A stretch of 41,173 nt of DNA from Streptosporangiaceae bacterium (GCA_025964715.1 JAOPYH010000416.1:1-41173); one strand, 5' to 3'. Counted from the first letter of the stretch, positions 1 through 8,843 are shown. Notes: generated by a model from the sequence alone, not told the origin. Translations and numbers: made by a program.

Positions 1-1
1 T

Positions 2-954
2 GTCTGTGACGGTGTGATCGGCGTCAGCGATGCGGCGGCGCGGCGGGTGGAGGGGTTGGTGTTGCCGGAGGCGCCGGGCCTTACTGCTCGACAGCTGGCC
101 GCGCGGGTCCGCCGGGCCATTGTGGAGGCGGATCCGGAGGGGTTCGAGGACCGTCGCAGGCAGACTGTGGCCGGCGGGTGGAGTTGTACGACAACCCTGA
201 TGGGACCGCGGATCTGTCCGGGCGGGATCTGCCGGCTGATGAGGCCGAGGCGGCGTTCAACTACGTTTCGGCGCTCGCGGCGGCGATCAAGGCCGATGGG
301 GATGAGCGGCCGTTGGCGGCGATCCGTGCGGATGTGCTGTTGCGGTTGCTGCGCGGCCGCGGCCCGGCTGAGGTGGGTTCGGCCGGCGGGTCCGCGGGGA
401 TTGAGCGGCCCGCGGGTGCGGGTGCGGGGTTGTGCGGAGATGGCGCTCGTGAGGTCGGCGACACCGGTGCGAGCGAGGCCGCAGCTGTCGCCGAGGCTGT
501 CTGGGACGAGCTTGATGAGTTGCTCGCCCACAGCAGCGTCTCGGGTGGTCCGGCGGAGCGGCGGTTGCTGGTCGCCGAGGCGGCCCGGCGGATGCGGGAG
601 GCGTTCGCGGAGCTGAAGATCCGCTGGTGTGAGGTGGGGGTGGATCAGGACGGTGATCCGGTCCACGGTCGTGACGGCTATCGGCCCTCGGCCGGGATGC
701 GCCGGTTGGTCCAGGCCAGGAATCGGATGTGTGTCTTCCCGACCTGCCGCCGGCCCGCCGCCGCATGCGACCTCGACCATACGATCCCCTATCACCGGGG
801 CGGGCCGACGTGCCCGTGTAACCTCGCGCCGCTGTGCCGACGGCACCACCGCCTCAAACAAGCCCCGGACTGGACACTGATCCAGCCATGGCCCGGAGTG
901 GCGCTGTGGATCACACCCACCGGCCACTGGCACCTCGTGGGACCCGGCCCCTGA
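2..954 (+). pseudogene. DUF222/HNH endonuclease-domain protein, 5'-truncated by the window and frameshifted
   Basis: The 3' part encodes a classic HNH nuclease end: motif CDLDHTIPYHRGG followed by CNLAPLCRRHH, the zinc/metal-binding His and Cys residues of the HNH fold. The upstream part (frame of position 2, residues such as VEGLVLPEAPGLTARQLAA) reads as the DUF222 region that normally precedes HNH in these multicopy actinobacterial proteins. The two halves lie in different frames. DUF222-like sequence runs to about 165-175 in one frame and resumes at about 172-178 (RRVELYDNPDG) in another, which fits loss of one base. The gene begins before the window. DUF222/HNH proteins are often repeated and mobile, so decay is plausible, but a sequencing error would look the same. 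The cellular role of the family is not established. Confidence 0.75.
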
Positions 955-990
955 GACGCCGGCTGCGGCAGGGCCCGGGCCAGCGCGGTG

Positions 991-1755
991 TCACCCGGCT
1001 GGGATGAGGGTCGACAGCAGATCAGAGCGGAAGCCGGACGTGTCGTGATGGCCGGGCTGCCAGGTGCAGCCGAGGGTCAGGGCGGCGACCCGGCCGGTGG
1101 CGAGGACCCGGCGGACCGCGTCGACGACGGATGAGGCCGTGGGGCCGCCCGGAGCCGGATACCGGAGCCCCGGCAGTTCCGCATGGCGGATCACGTCCAG
1201 ATCCAGGTGGAGCAGGAGAGGCCCGTCCGGCAGCACGTCCGCGGACAGGTCGTGGACACCGGCCCGGCGGATGTCCGCGGAGGCCAGGTAGCCGGCCTCC
1301 GCCGGATCGAGGTCCCGGGCATCGACCAGGAGCACGCGGTTCTCCGGCAGGGCACGCATGCCCAGACGCGCGCAGATCAGCTCCGGACGGTAGCCGACGA
1401 GAAGGCGAAGCGGCATGCCACCCAGATAACCCGAGGTCGTGGTCTCCAGGGTCTGCACATCGCCGTGCGCGTCGAACCAGACGATCGAGGGCTCCACGCC
1501 GGCCCGCTGCAGACCTGCCGTGGTGCCGAGGGGCACCATGCAGTCGCCCGATACGACCGTGGGCACCTCTCCCCTCCGCACCGCGCGCTCCACCGTCTGG
1601 GCCACCGCCTCGTGCAGCCGCCCGAGGCGGACCCAGGTGTTCTCCCCCCCGAGCATCGTCACGGTGACCGTACTCAGGTGGCTGACGCGGGGGAGAGGCA
1701 CGTTGAGGTCGGGGAGGTGTTCATCAAGGTGATATGGCACGAAGATGACCGTCAC
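991..1755 (-). CDS. Arginase/agmatinase-family (ureohydrolase fold) protein
   Basis: A 254-residue protein with the ureohydrolase metal-site motifs. WFDAHGD matches the DAHxD motif and LHLDLDV matches the SxDxD-type motif near residue 185. The first motif, usually GGDHS, reads VVSGDCM, so the His that normally binds manganese is Cys. I recall the SGDC form from other short actinobacterial arginase-like proteins, so it is probably a subfamily trait rather than a mutation. The substrate cannot be named: arginase, agmatinase and formimidoylglutamase share this fold. The start is GTG at 1755. A TAGCCT hexamer lies six bases upstream, which suggests leaderless transcription. It stands alone, with unrelated neighbours. 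Confidence 0.8.
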   Translation of the reverse strand: MTVIFVPYHLDEHLPDLNVPLPRVSHLSTVTVTMLGGENTWVRLGRLHEAVAQTVERAVRRGEVPTVVSGDCMVPLGTTAGLQRAGVEPSIVWFDAHGDVQTLETTTSGYLGGMPLRLLVGYRPELICARLGMRALPENRVLLVDARDLDPAEAGYLASADIRRAGVHDLSADVLPDGPLLLHLDLDVIRHAELPGLRYPAPGGPTASSVVDAVRRVLATGRVAALTLGCTWQPGHHDTSGFRSDLLSTLIPAG

Positions 1756-1832
1756 CTCCGAAGGCTAACCGGGCCGATGACACGCCACCAGCCCTCAAAA
1801 GCCTTACGGCTGCGTATCCCGAGGGGGCCCGG

Positions 1833-2609
1833 TCACAGCGCGACGAACATGAGCCCGCGTTGCTGGAGGGCCGGGAGCACTGTGCGGAGTGCTCCGATGG
1901 TCTGCGTGCGGTTGCCGCCGCCGTCGTGACACAGCAAGATGTCCCCGGCCTTCCCCCGCAGCAGCCTGCGGGCGATCGTCAGAGCGCCGGGACGCGTCCA
2001 GTCCCGCGTATCGACCTCCCAGTCGATGCAGGTCATCCCGTGCGCCGCCGCGGTGTCCAGAACCTGCGGAGACCAGGCACCGCCGGGGGAGCGGAAGAAC
2101 TTCGGCGCGACGCCCGTGGCCTGAGCGATGCGGTCGTGCCCGCCGACGATCTCCTGCTCGATCCGGGCCGGTGGGAGGCGCGGCAGGTTGAGCGGATGGG
2201 TCACCGTGTGATCTGAGAGCTGGTGCCCCTCGGCCACGATGCGCTGCACCAGCTTGGGCCACTGCCTTACCTGCAGCCCGATGACCGAGAACGTCGCGGG
2301 CACTTTGTGCTCCGCGAGCAGGTCGAGCAGCATCGGGGTGTACGTGGGATGGGGTCCGTCGTCGATGGTCAGCGCCACCGCGTTGGCGGGCGCGGCCGGC
2401 GTGAGGTCGTGCAGGGTGTGCACCGGCCGGCGTACGGCCTGCACCGGCTTGCCCTGGGCGTAGCTCGGGTCGGGTGGCCCTTTCGGCGGGACGGTGTGCT
2501 TCCTCGGAGCCTCGCCCGGCCGCATGGCCCGCGCCACCTCCGGGACCCCGCCGGCGAGCACGCCGGCGCCGACCGCGGCGAAGGTCATCAGAGCCTGCCG
2601 TCTGTCCAC
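1833..2609 (-). CDS. Polysaccharide deacetylase (NodB domain), exported, copy 1
   Basis: This 258-residue carbohydrate esterase family 4 protein has all NodB motifs in order: TIDDGP (catalytic Asp and metal Asp), HTVTHP (metal His pair), RSPGGAWSP, DWEVDTRDW and LLCHDGG (catalytic His). Such enzymes hydrolyse N- or O-acetyl groups from peptidoglycan, chitin-like polymers or other wall glycans. The N-terminus, DRRQALMTFAAVGAGVLAGG, has a twin Arg followed by a hydrophobic stretch and an ARA-like cleavage region, so Sec or Tat export is likely. The start is GTG at 2609, with GGGA just upstream. It is closely similar to the next gene and sits directly downstream of it on the same strand. Confidence 0.9.
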   Translation of the reverse strand: MDRRQALMTFAAVGAGVLAGGVPEVARAMRPGEAPRKHTVPPKGPPDPSYAQGKPVQAVRRPVHTLHDLTPAAPANAVALTIDDGPHPTYTPMLLDLLAEHKVPATFSVIGLQVRQWPKLVQRIVAEGHQLSDHTVTHPLNLPRLPPARIEQEIVGGHDRIAQATGVAPKFFRSPGGAWSPQVLDTAAAHGMTCIDWEVDTRDWTRPGALTIARRLLRGKAGDILLCHDGGGNRTQTIGALRTVLPALQQRGLMFVAL

Positions 2610-2705
2610 TGTCCCACGCCGCTCTCTGAAGTTGATCTAGGTTCCAATGTATCCAGCCCCCTATGACGCCGACCGGCTGGGTGGGGTTCGCTGGACCTGA
2701 TGGGG

Positions 2706-3497
2706 TCAGAGGGCGACGAAGGTGAGACCCCGCGCCTTGAGGGCGGGGATCACGGTAAGCAGTGCCTGGACGGTCTCGGAGCGGTCCCCGCCGCCGTCGT
2801 GGCACAGGAGGATGTCTCCGGCTTTGGCACCCAGGAGGGCGTTCGTGATCGACTGCGTGCCGGGACGGGCCCAGTCGCGCGTGTCCACCTCCCAGTCGAT
2901 GCAGATCATGCCGTGCTTTGCGGCCGTGTCCATGATCTGGGGTGACCAGGCCCCACCCGGGGCGCGGAAGAACCTCGGGGCGATGCCGGCCGTCTGGGCG
3001 ATGCGGTCGTGCGCCTCGCCGATCTCCTCCTGGATCCGGCCGGCCGAAAGGGCCGGCAGGTCCATCGGGTGGGTGACAGTGTGATCCGCGACCTGGTGTC
3101 CCGCCGCGACCATCCGCTGGATCAGCTTGGGGAACTCCTTGACCTGGAGCCCGATCAGGCAGAACGTCGCGGGCACCTGGAACCGGGCGAGCAGGTCCAG
3201 CACCATCGGAGTCCATTTCGGATCCGGGCCGTCGTCGATGGTCAGCGCGACGGCGTTGGCTGGAGCGTCGGGCCTGAGGTCGCGCAGGTTGTGGACCGGT
3301 CGGCGTAAGGCCTGCATCGGGCGGCCCCCCGCATAGCCGGGGTCAGGCGGCGGCCGGTGCGACGCCGGGGGCGGAATCCTCTTCTGATCTCCGTCCGGCC
3401 GTAGTCCCCTGGCCGGCTCGGGCGCTACGGCGCCCAACGCTCCGACGCTCAACGCGGTCAAGGTCATGAGCGCCTGCCGTCTGTTCGGTTCGACCAC
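2706..3497 (-). CDS. Polysaccharide deacetylase (NodB domain), exported, copy 2
   Basis: This is a tandem paralogue of the preceding gene with the same motif series: TIDDGP, HTVTHP, RAPGGAWSP, DWEVDTRDW and LLCHDGG. The catalytic halves align end to end and both finish in a similar FVAL tail. I prefer the GTG at 3497, giving 263 residues beginning VVEPNRRQALM. It has GGGGGA about five bases upstream and aligns with the start of copy 1. An ATG at 3560 in the same frame would add 21 residues but has a poorly spaced ribosome site. The twin-Arg-like RRQALM followed by a hydrophobic segment indicates export. The mature proteins probably modify wall or extracellular polysaccharide. Confidence 0.88.
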   Translation of the reverse strand: MVEPNRRQALMTLTALSVGALGAVAPEPARGLRPDGDQKRIPPPASHRPPPDPGYAGGRPMQALRRPVHNLRDLRPDAPANAVALTIDDGPDPKWTPMVLDLLARFQVPATFCLIGLQVKEFPKLIQRMVAAGHQVADHTVTHPMDLPALSAGRIQEEIGEAHDRIAQTAGIAPRFFRAPGGAWSPQIMDTAAKHGMICIDWEVDTRDWARPGTQSITNALLGAKAGDILLCHDGGGDRSETVQALLTVIPALKARGLTFVAL

Positions 3498-3637
3498 GCT
3501 GTCCCCCGAATCTCGTGCGCCTGTTCGCGGCCTCCCGTCCGGGCCGCTATCCGAACGCATACCCCGTGGCCGACCGGCCGCAATGCGGGTGAAGGCAGAG
3601 TGACGCTGCTTTCCTCGTCAAGCGAGGGCGAAAAGGG

Positions 3638-4363
3638 TCAAGGGGCCGGACTCGGCCGATCATGGGTGTGGATGAGGGCCACCGTGCCCAGAATGTGCGA
3701 CTCCATCTCGGCGCGTGCCGTGGCCCGGTCCTGCTCGCGGAGCGCCGTGATGATGCGTTCGTGGTCGTGATGACGCTCGTTGACCGCGTTGGCGAGCGGA
3801 TGCGGTTCGCCGGAGATGTTGATGAGCAGGTCTGACATGTCCCACATCCGCCGGCTGATCCGTGCCATGACCCGGGAGTGCGCCATCGCGTGCACGACCG
3901 CGTGGAACTCGCGGTTGACCACCCGGTAACCGCGTGAACGGGCGCTCGCGTCCTCCTCGGCCGCCAGGTCCGCGATCCTGCGGTTGGCCTGCTCCAGCTC
4001 GTCGAGCTGGGCGGCCGTGCACCGCTGGGCCGCGACACCGGCGACCGCGCCTTCGAGGGCGGCGAAGACCGCGAAGAAGTCCTCTACCTCGGAGGCCTCG
4101 TAGACGGGGATCCGGCACCCGACCTGCGGGATGATCTCTACGAGCCCGTCGGTCGCCAGCCGCCGCAGCGCGTCCATGATCGGCTGCTTGCTGACCTGGA
4201 ACTCCGCCTTGAGCGGCTCCACCGGCAGCCGCTCACCCGCCTGGTAGCTCCCGTCGAGCAGGCGCTCCTTGATGAGGTCGTAGACGACGGGTGCGAGGCG
4301 CTTCCCCGCCCGGACCGCCGATCTCCCCGCGGCTGCGCTGGATTGTCCCCCCGGTGACGGCAT
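3638..4363 (-). CDS. GntR-family transcriptional regulator, FadR (FCD) subfamily
   Basis: An N-terminal winged helix (LLDGSYQAGERLPVEPLKAE, then VSKQPIMDALRRLATDGLV) is followed by an all-helical FCD ligand-binding domain (DFFAVFAALEGAVAG, NREFHAVVHAMAHS, VNERHHDHERI). The His residues in the FCD part fit the metal/ligand pocket usual for FadR-type regulators, which bind carboxylates or related small molecules. The ATG at 4363 gives 241 residues. A TACCCT hexamer lies six bases upstream, so the message may be leaderless. A longer in-frame extension to 4624 has no family support. The adjacent deacetylases and the divergent DUF421 pair are the nearest possible targets, but nothing in the sequence proves either. 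Confidence 0.85.
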   Translation of the reverse strand: MPSPGGQSSAAAGRSAVRAGKRLAPVVYDLIKERLLDGSYQAGERLPVEPLKAEFQVSKQPIMDALRRLATDGLVEIIPQVGCRIPVYEASEVEDFFAVFAALEGAVAGVAAQRCTAAQLDELEQANRRIADLAAEEDASARSRGYRVVNREFHAVVHAMAHSRVMARISRRMWDMSDLLINISGEPHPLANAVNERHHDHERIITALREQDRATARAEMESHILGTVALIHTHDRPSPAP

Positions 4364-4562
4364 GGCAGAAGGGTAGCCCGTGAAGAACTTCGCCCCCTCC
4401 CCCTTGTGCTTCGGCGTCCCGACCACCTCCGAGGGGGTCGCCCTCGACCTGCTGGACCGCCGCTGGTTTACGTGACCATGGCCGGCCCCCGGCAATCCGG
4501 TGGCGCGGGTCCGGGCATCCATAGGGCCCGGGCCCGTGTCCTGGACGCAGGTGGAGGCGTAC

Positions 4563-5108
4563 GTGGGCGACAACGCCGGACCCGACGACCTGGACATCCC
4601 CACGTTCCCCCGGGAGCTGTCCACCGTCGACTACCGGCGGATCCGGCACGTGCGCATAGGCGCGCTGGTCCTGCTGCTCACGCTGGTGGCGGCGGGTGCG
4701 ACAGGGTTGCTGGGGGTGCGCGGCGACACTGTGTCCGTGGCGGCCAACGGCTATGAGCTCTCGATCGAACACCCGTGGATAACCCGCGGCGGGATGGACG
4801 CGGACTGGAGCCTTCAGGTCCGGCGGCGGGGAGGCTTCAGCCGGCCGATCACGATCGCCTACACGCGCGACTACCTCGACCTGTTCCAGGTCGACGATGT
4901 CTTCCCGCAACCGATCGCGCAGATCAGCTCGCCGCCCTACCTCTACCTCGTTTTCGCCACGCCACCCTCCGACATCCTGGACGTGGCGTTCCCGGCCCAC
5001 GCCGTCCCCAGCGTCAGAAGTAGCGGCCGCCACGTCACCGAAGTGTCCGTGCTCGCGGACGGTAAACAGGTGATCCACACGTCCTACGCCACCTGGCTGG
5101 TGCCGTAG
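4563..5108 (+). CDS. Single-pass membrane protein of unknown function, coupled to DUF421 gene
   Basis: The protein is about 181 residues. A short acidic N-terminus is followed by one strong transmembrane segment (GALVLLLTLVAAGATGLLGV, roughly residues 33-52) and an extracytoplasmic domain rich in beta-type sequence and aromatic residues. The start is uncertain. GTG at 4563 has an excellent GGTGGAGG five bases upstream, whereas GTG at 4500 in the same frame has none. The stop overlaps the start of the DUF421 gene (TAGTG), so the two are translationally coupled and probably act together in the membrane. I recognise no named family for the extracytoplasmic domain. The 200 bases to the GntR gene hold the divergent control region and no other visible gene. 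Confidence 0.7.
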   Translation: MGDNAGPDDLDIPTFPRELSTVDYRRIRHVRIGALVLLLTLVAAGATGLLGVRGDTVSVAANGYELSIEHPWITRGGMDADWSLQVRRRGGFSRPITIAYTRDYLDLFQVDDVFPQPIAQISSPPYLYLVFATPPSDILDVAFPAHAVPSVRSSGRHVTEVSVLADGKQVIHTSYATWLVP

Positions 5109-5572
5109 TGGAGATCGTGATCCGCGCGGCCGTCATCTACCTGTTCCTGTTCGGGATGACGCGAGCGCTCGGCAAGGCGGCTCTCGGGCAGCTCAGCGCC
5201 TTCGAGCTGGTCACGCTGGTCGTCATCGGCGACCTGATCCAGCCGGCCGTTCTCCAGGACGACGAGTCCCTGGTCGGCGCGATGCTCGCCGTGTCGACGT
5301 TCGCGGTGCTCACCGTGTTGTTCGCGTGGCTGCCGGACCGCTTCCCCCACGCGCGCAAGCTGATCCAAGGGCAGCCGGTCGTCGTCGTGCGCAACGGCGA
5401 GATGCAGCGGGGGGCGATGAAGCTGGAGCGGCTGTCCAGGACCGAACTCCTGCAGGCGGCCCGGGAGGCGGGCATCCGCGACCTCGGCGACGTCGAGCTG
5501 GCCGTCGCCGAGGTCGACGGAAAGATCTCCTTCTTCACCGCCACGGTGGGCGAGTCCAGCCCGGCGCTGTAG
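5108..5572 (+). CDS. DUF421 (YetF-like) membrane protein
   Basis: A 154-residue protein with the DUF421 pattern. Hydrophobic helices (VIRAAVIYLFLFGMTRALGK; FELVTLVVIGDLIQPAV; GAMLAVSTFAVLTVLFAWL) are followed by a small cytosolic domain (QPVVVVRNGEMQRGAMKLERL, then LGDVELAVAEVDGKISFF). The conserved GDLIQPAVLQDDES-type turn between helices is present. DUF421 proteins occur widely in Firmicutes and actinobacteria, in sporulation and envelope contexts, without an agreed biochemical role. The GTG start overlaps the stop of the upstream membrane protein by one base. The length is at the short end for the family, but both parts are complete. Confidence 0.85.
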   Translation: MEIVIRAAVIYLFLFGMTRALGKAALGQLSAFELVTLVVIGDLIQPAVLQDDESLVGAMLAVSTFAVLTVLFAWLPDRFPHARKLIQGQPVVVVRNGEMQRGAMKLERLSRTELLQAAREAGIRDLGDVELAVAEVDGKISFFTATVGESSPAL

Positions 5573-5586
5573 CCGGGGCGGTGGGA

Positions 5587-6588
5587 TCAGAAGGCTTCGT
5601 CGAAGGCGACGTCACCCTCTACGGCCACCTGGTAGGCGGAGACCCGGCGTTCGAAGAAGTTCGACAACTCCTGGACATCCTGGAGCTCCATGAAGGCGAA
5701 GGGGTTGCTCGTGCCGTAGCGGGCCGGGACTCCGAGCCGGGCCAGCCGCCGGTCCGCGACGTATTCCAGGTAGGCGCGCATGTCGGTGGCCGACATGCCC
5801 GGGAGGCCGTCGCCGCACAGGTCATGGGCGAACGCCAGCTCGGCCTCCACTGCCTCGTCCATCATCCGGGTGACCTGGTCGGCGAGGTCGTCGTCGAACA
5901 GGTCCGGCTCCTCCGCCCGTACGGTCTCGACGACCGAGAAGGCGAACTCCATGTGCATCGACTCGTCGCGGAACACCCAGTTCGTCCCGGAGGCCAGCCC
6001 GTTGAGGAGCCCGCGGGAACGCAGCCAGTAGACGTAGGCGAAGGCCCCGTAGAAGAACAGCCCCTCGATGCAGGCCGCGAAGCAGATCAGGTTCAGGAGG
6101 AACGCCCGCCGGTCCTCGCGGGTCTGAAGTGAGCCGAGTGACCCGATGGTCTCGATCCAGCGGAAGCAGAACTCCGCCTTGGCCCGGATCGAGGGAATGT
6201 GCTCCACCGCGGCGAAGGCCCTGGCCCGCTCTTCGTGATCGGGCAGGTAGGTGTCGAGCAGGGTCAGATAGAACTGAACGTGGACGGCCTCCTCGTACAG
6301 CTGCCGCGACAGGTAGAGGCGGGCCTCAGGGGCGTTGAGGTGCTTGTAGAGGTTGAGCACCAGGTTGTTGGCGACGATGGAGTCCCCGGTGGCGAAGAAG
6401 GCCACCAGCCGATTGACGAGATGCGACTCGGCGGGGGTGAGCCGGGCCAGGTCGGCCAGGTCGGAGGCCAGATCGACCTCTTCCACCGTCCAGGTGTTGC
6501 GGATCGCGGCCCGGTAGCGCTCGTAGAAGGCGGGGTAGCGCATCGGGCGCAGGGTCAGGCTCATGCCCGGGTCCAGGATCATTGGCAT
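5587..6588 (-). CDS. nrdB: Ribonucleoside-diphosphate reductase, beta (radical-bearing) subunit
   Basis: This is the class I reductase small subunit of 333 residues. The di-metal site is visible: Asp69 in ATGDS, Glu100 and His103 in YEEAVHVQFY, then the later IEGLFFYG and RDESMHMEF pair of ligands. Tyr107, four residues after His103, is in the position of the radical tyrosine, so this is the tyrosyl-radical form and not a class Ic Phe variant. With NrdA it reduces ribonucleotides to deoxyribonucleotides in the cytosol. The start overlaps the end of nrdA. Either ATG at 6588 or ATG at 6582 (an ATGA overlap with the nrdA stop) could be used. It shares the nrdA message and so its cobalamin control. 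Confidence 0.95.
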   Translation of the reverse strand: MPMILDPGMSLTLRPMRYPAFYERYRAAIRNTWTVEEVDLASDLADLARLTPAESHLVNRLVAFFATGDSIVANNLVLNLYKHLNAPEARLYLSRQLYEEAVHVQFYLTLLDTYLPDHEERARAFAAVEHIPSIRAKAEFCFRWIETIGSLGSLQTREDRRAFLLNLICFAACIEGLFFYGAFAYVYWLRSRGLLNGLASGTNWVFRDESMHMEFAFSVVETVRAEEPDLFDDDLADQVTRMMDEAVEAELAFAHDLCGDGLPGMSATDMRAYLEYVADRRLARLGVPARYGTSNPFAFMELQDVQELSNFFERRVSAYQVAVEGDVAFDEAF

Positions 6589-8843
6589 GCCTCGCAGACC
6601 TCGGGGTTCTCCAGGGAACAGGTCACGACTGCCTCTTCCTCGCGCGCCGTGGATCCCGGGACGGTCGTCTGCGTGATCCGGGTGGCCGGGCGCGAGCGCA
6701 GGTAGTAGGTCGTCTTCAGCCCGCTCCGCCAGGCGTAGGCGTACATCGAGGACAGCTTCCCGATGGTCGGAGTGGCCATGAAGAGGTTGAGCGACTGGCT
6801 CTGGTCCACGTAGGGCGTGCGCGCGGCGGCCAGGTCGATCAGTGCCTTCTGTGGGAGCTCCCAGGCCGTGCGGTAGCGCCGGCGCAGGTCGGGTGGCAGC
6901 CCTTCGAGGTCCTGTACGGACCCGTCAGCGCGTTTGAGCTCGTCGCGTACGGCCTGGTTCCACAGTCCGAGCGCCCTGAGCTCGTCGACGAGGTACCGGT
7001 TGATCTGCAGGAACTCACCGGACAGCGTCTCGCGCTTGAACAGGTTTGACACCTGCGGCTCCACGCACTCGTAGCAGCCCGCGATGGAGGCGATGGTCGC
7101 CGTCGGCGCGATGGCGATCAGCAAGGAGTTGCGCAGCCCACCTCGGCCCACGCGCTCGCGCAGCGCCGCCCATCCGGCGGTCTTCTTCGGCCGCGCCGCG
7201 GGGAAGTGGTCGGGATGCAGGACGCCGCCCGCCACGCGGGTCTGGTCGTACGCGGGGTGTGCGCCGAACGCCTCGGCCAGCTCGGCCGAGGCGTCGTAGG
7301 CGGCCAGCGCGATCTCCTCGGAGATCTCGGTCGAGAGTGCCAGGGCCTCGGGCGAGTCGAAGGCCAGCCGGAGCCGGAAGAAGACGTCGGCCAGTCCCAT
7401 CACCCCGAGCCCGATCGGCCGCCACCTGAGATTCGCGCCGCGCGCCTCCGGGGTCGGATAGAAGCCCCGGTCGATGGTCCGGTCCAGGAACCGCACGGCC
7501 GTACGGACGGTTTCCCGCAGTCGCGCGAACTGCACGCCGTCCGCGTCGACGTGCGCGGCGAGGTTGATGGAACCCAGGTTGCACACAGCCGTTTCGGAGT
7601 CGCTCGTGATCTCGAGGATCTCGGTGCACAGGTTGGACAGGTGCACGACGTTTCCCGGCCGCGCCGTCTGGTTGCAGGCCCGGTTGGCCGCGTCCTTGAA
7701 GGTCATCCAGCCGTTGCCGGTCTGCGCGAGCGTGCGCATCATCCGCCCGTACAGCTGCCGGGCCGGGACCTGGCGCGTGTAGCGGCCGTCGCGCTCGGCG
7801 GCCCGGTAGGCGGCCTCGAACTCCTCGCCCCACAGGTCGGTGAACTCGGGCACCTCGTCCGGGCTGAACAGGGACCAGACCTCGTCGGCCGCGACCCGCC
7901 GCATGAACTCGTCGGGAATCCAGTTCGCCAGGTTCAGGTTGTGGGTGCGCCGCGCCTCCTCGCCGGTGTTGTCGCGCAGCTCCAGGAACTCTTCGACGTC
8001 GGCGTGCCATGGCTCGAGATAGACGCAGGCCGCGCCCTTGCGCCGGCCGCCCTGGTTGACCGCCGCCACGCTGGCGTCCAGGGTGCGCAGCCACGGGACG
8101 ATGCCGTTGGAGTGCCCGTTGGTGCCTCGGATCAGCGACCCGCGCGAACGCACCCGGCTCCACGAGATGCCGATGCCGCCGGCGTATTTGCTGAGCCGTG
8201 CCACCTGCCCGTACCGCTCGTAGATCGACTCGAGCTCATCGCGCGGGGAGTCGAGCAGGAAGCAGGACGACAGCTGTGGCCGCCGCGCTCCAGAGTTGAA
8301 CAGGGTCGGTGAGCTCGGCAGATACTCCAGCCGGGACATCAGCCCGTACAGCTGCGCCGCCTCGGCCACCGTGTCGGCCAGCCCGCAGGCGACCCGGAGC
8401 AGGAAGTACTGGGGCCGCTCCAGCACCCGGCGGCTGCGCGGGTGACGCAGCAGGTAACGGTCATAGACAGTCCGCAGGCCGAAGTACTCGAACCGGCCGT
8501 CGGCCAGATGCGCCGCCGGACCCGTTGGCGCGGTCTCGATCAGGGCCTCGAGCTCGGCCGCGTGCCGCGCCACGAAGCCGGCCGTACGGTCGTTCAGCAG
8601 TCCGTGCGCCTGCCCCGCGGCCACCGAATCGGCAAAGCTCCGTACGCCCTCGGCGGCCGCCTCGTCGGCGATGAGCTCCGCGAGCAGCCCCGCGGCGACC
8701 CGTGAGTACCCGGGGTCCGCGGCCACCTGCGCGGCGGCGTCCCGGATCGCCTGCTCCCGGTCTTCCCGCCGTGGGGCGGGTCCCGGTTCGACGCGGCGGG
8801 TGTGGTCGGGCGCCGGCGACGGCGCCATCAACTCGGATCTCAT
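6579..8843 (-). CDS. nrdA: Ribonucleoside-diphosphate reductase, alpha (catalytic) subunit
   Basis: A class I catalytic subunit of 754 residues. Active-site cysteines are present in QLSSCFLLD, SNLCTEI (thiyl-radical Cys) and CNLGSINLA. The specificity-site region (KYAGGIGISWSRVRS) and the C-terminal redox pair (CEACQ) are also there. The N-terminus lacks the roughly 90-residue ATP-cone of regulated NrdA proteins. It begins about where the post-cone helices normally lie (DREQAIRDAAAQVAADPGYSR). That predicts no dATP feedback through an N-terminal activity site. ATG at 8843 has GAGGGAAG seven bases upstream. A cobalamin aptamer and two NrdR-like boxes precede the gene. No NrdS-type repressor gene follows nrdB, unlike the streptomycete nrdABS operon. 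Confidence 0.95.
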   Translation of the reverse strand: MRSELMAPSPAPDHTRRVEPGPAPRREDREQAIRDAAAQVAADPGYSRVAAGLLAELIADEAAAEGVRSFADSVAAGQAHGLLNDRTAGFVARHAAELEALIETAPTGPAAHLADGRFEYFGLRTVYDRYLLRHPRSRRVLERPQYFLLRVACGLADTVAEAAQLYGLMSRLEYLPSSPTLFNSGARRPQLSSCFLLDSPRDELESIYERYGQVARLSKYAGGIGISWSRVRSRGSLIRGTNGHSNGIVPWLRTLDASVAAVNQGGRRKGAACVYLEPWHADVEEFLELRDNTGEEARRTHNLNLANWIPDEFMRRVAADEVWSLFSPDEVPEFTDLWGEEFEAAYRAAERDGRYTRQVPARQLYGRMMRTLAQTGNGWMTFKDAANRACNQTARPGNVVHLSNLCTEILEITSDSETAVCNLGSINLAAHVDADGVQFARLRETVRTAVRFLDRTIDRGFYPTPEARGANLRWRPIGLGVMGLADVFFRLRLAFDSPEALALSTEISEEIALAAYDASAELAEAFGAHPAYDQTRVAGGVLHPDHFPAARPKKTAGWAALRERVGRGGLRNSLLIAIAPTATIASIAGCYECVEPQVSNLFKRETLSGEFLQINRYLVDELRALGLWNQAVRDELKRADGSVQDLEGLPPDLRRRYRTAWELPQKALIDLAAARTPYVDQSQSLNLFMATPTIGKLSSMYAYAWRSGLKTTYYLRSRPATRITQTTVPGSTAREEEAVVTCSLENPEVCEACQ

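Noticed and set aside
1804..3216. 470-codon open frame overlapping both deacetylases
   Set aside because: It runs in another frame of the same strand, across two NodB domains, and is rich in Gly/Arg/Pro/Asp with no domain.
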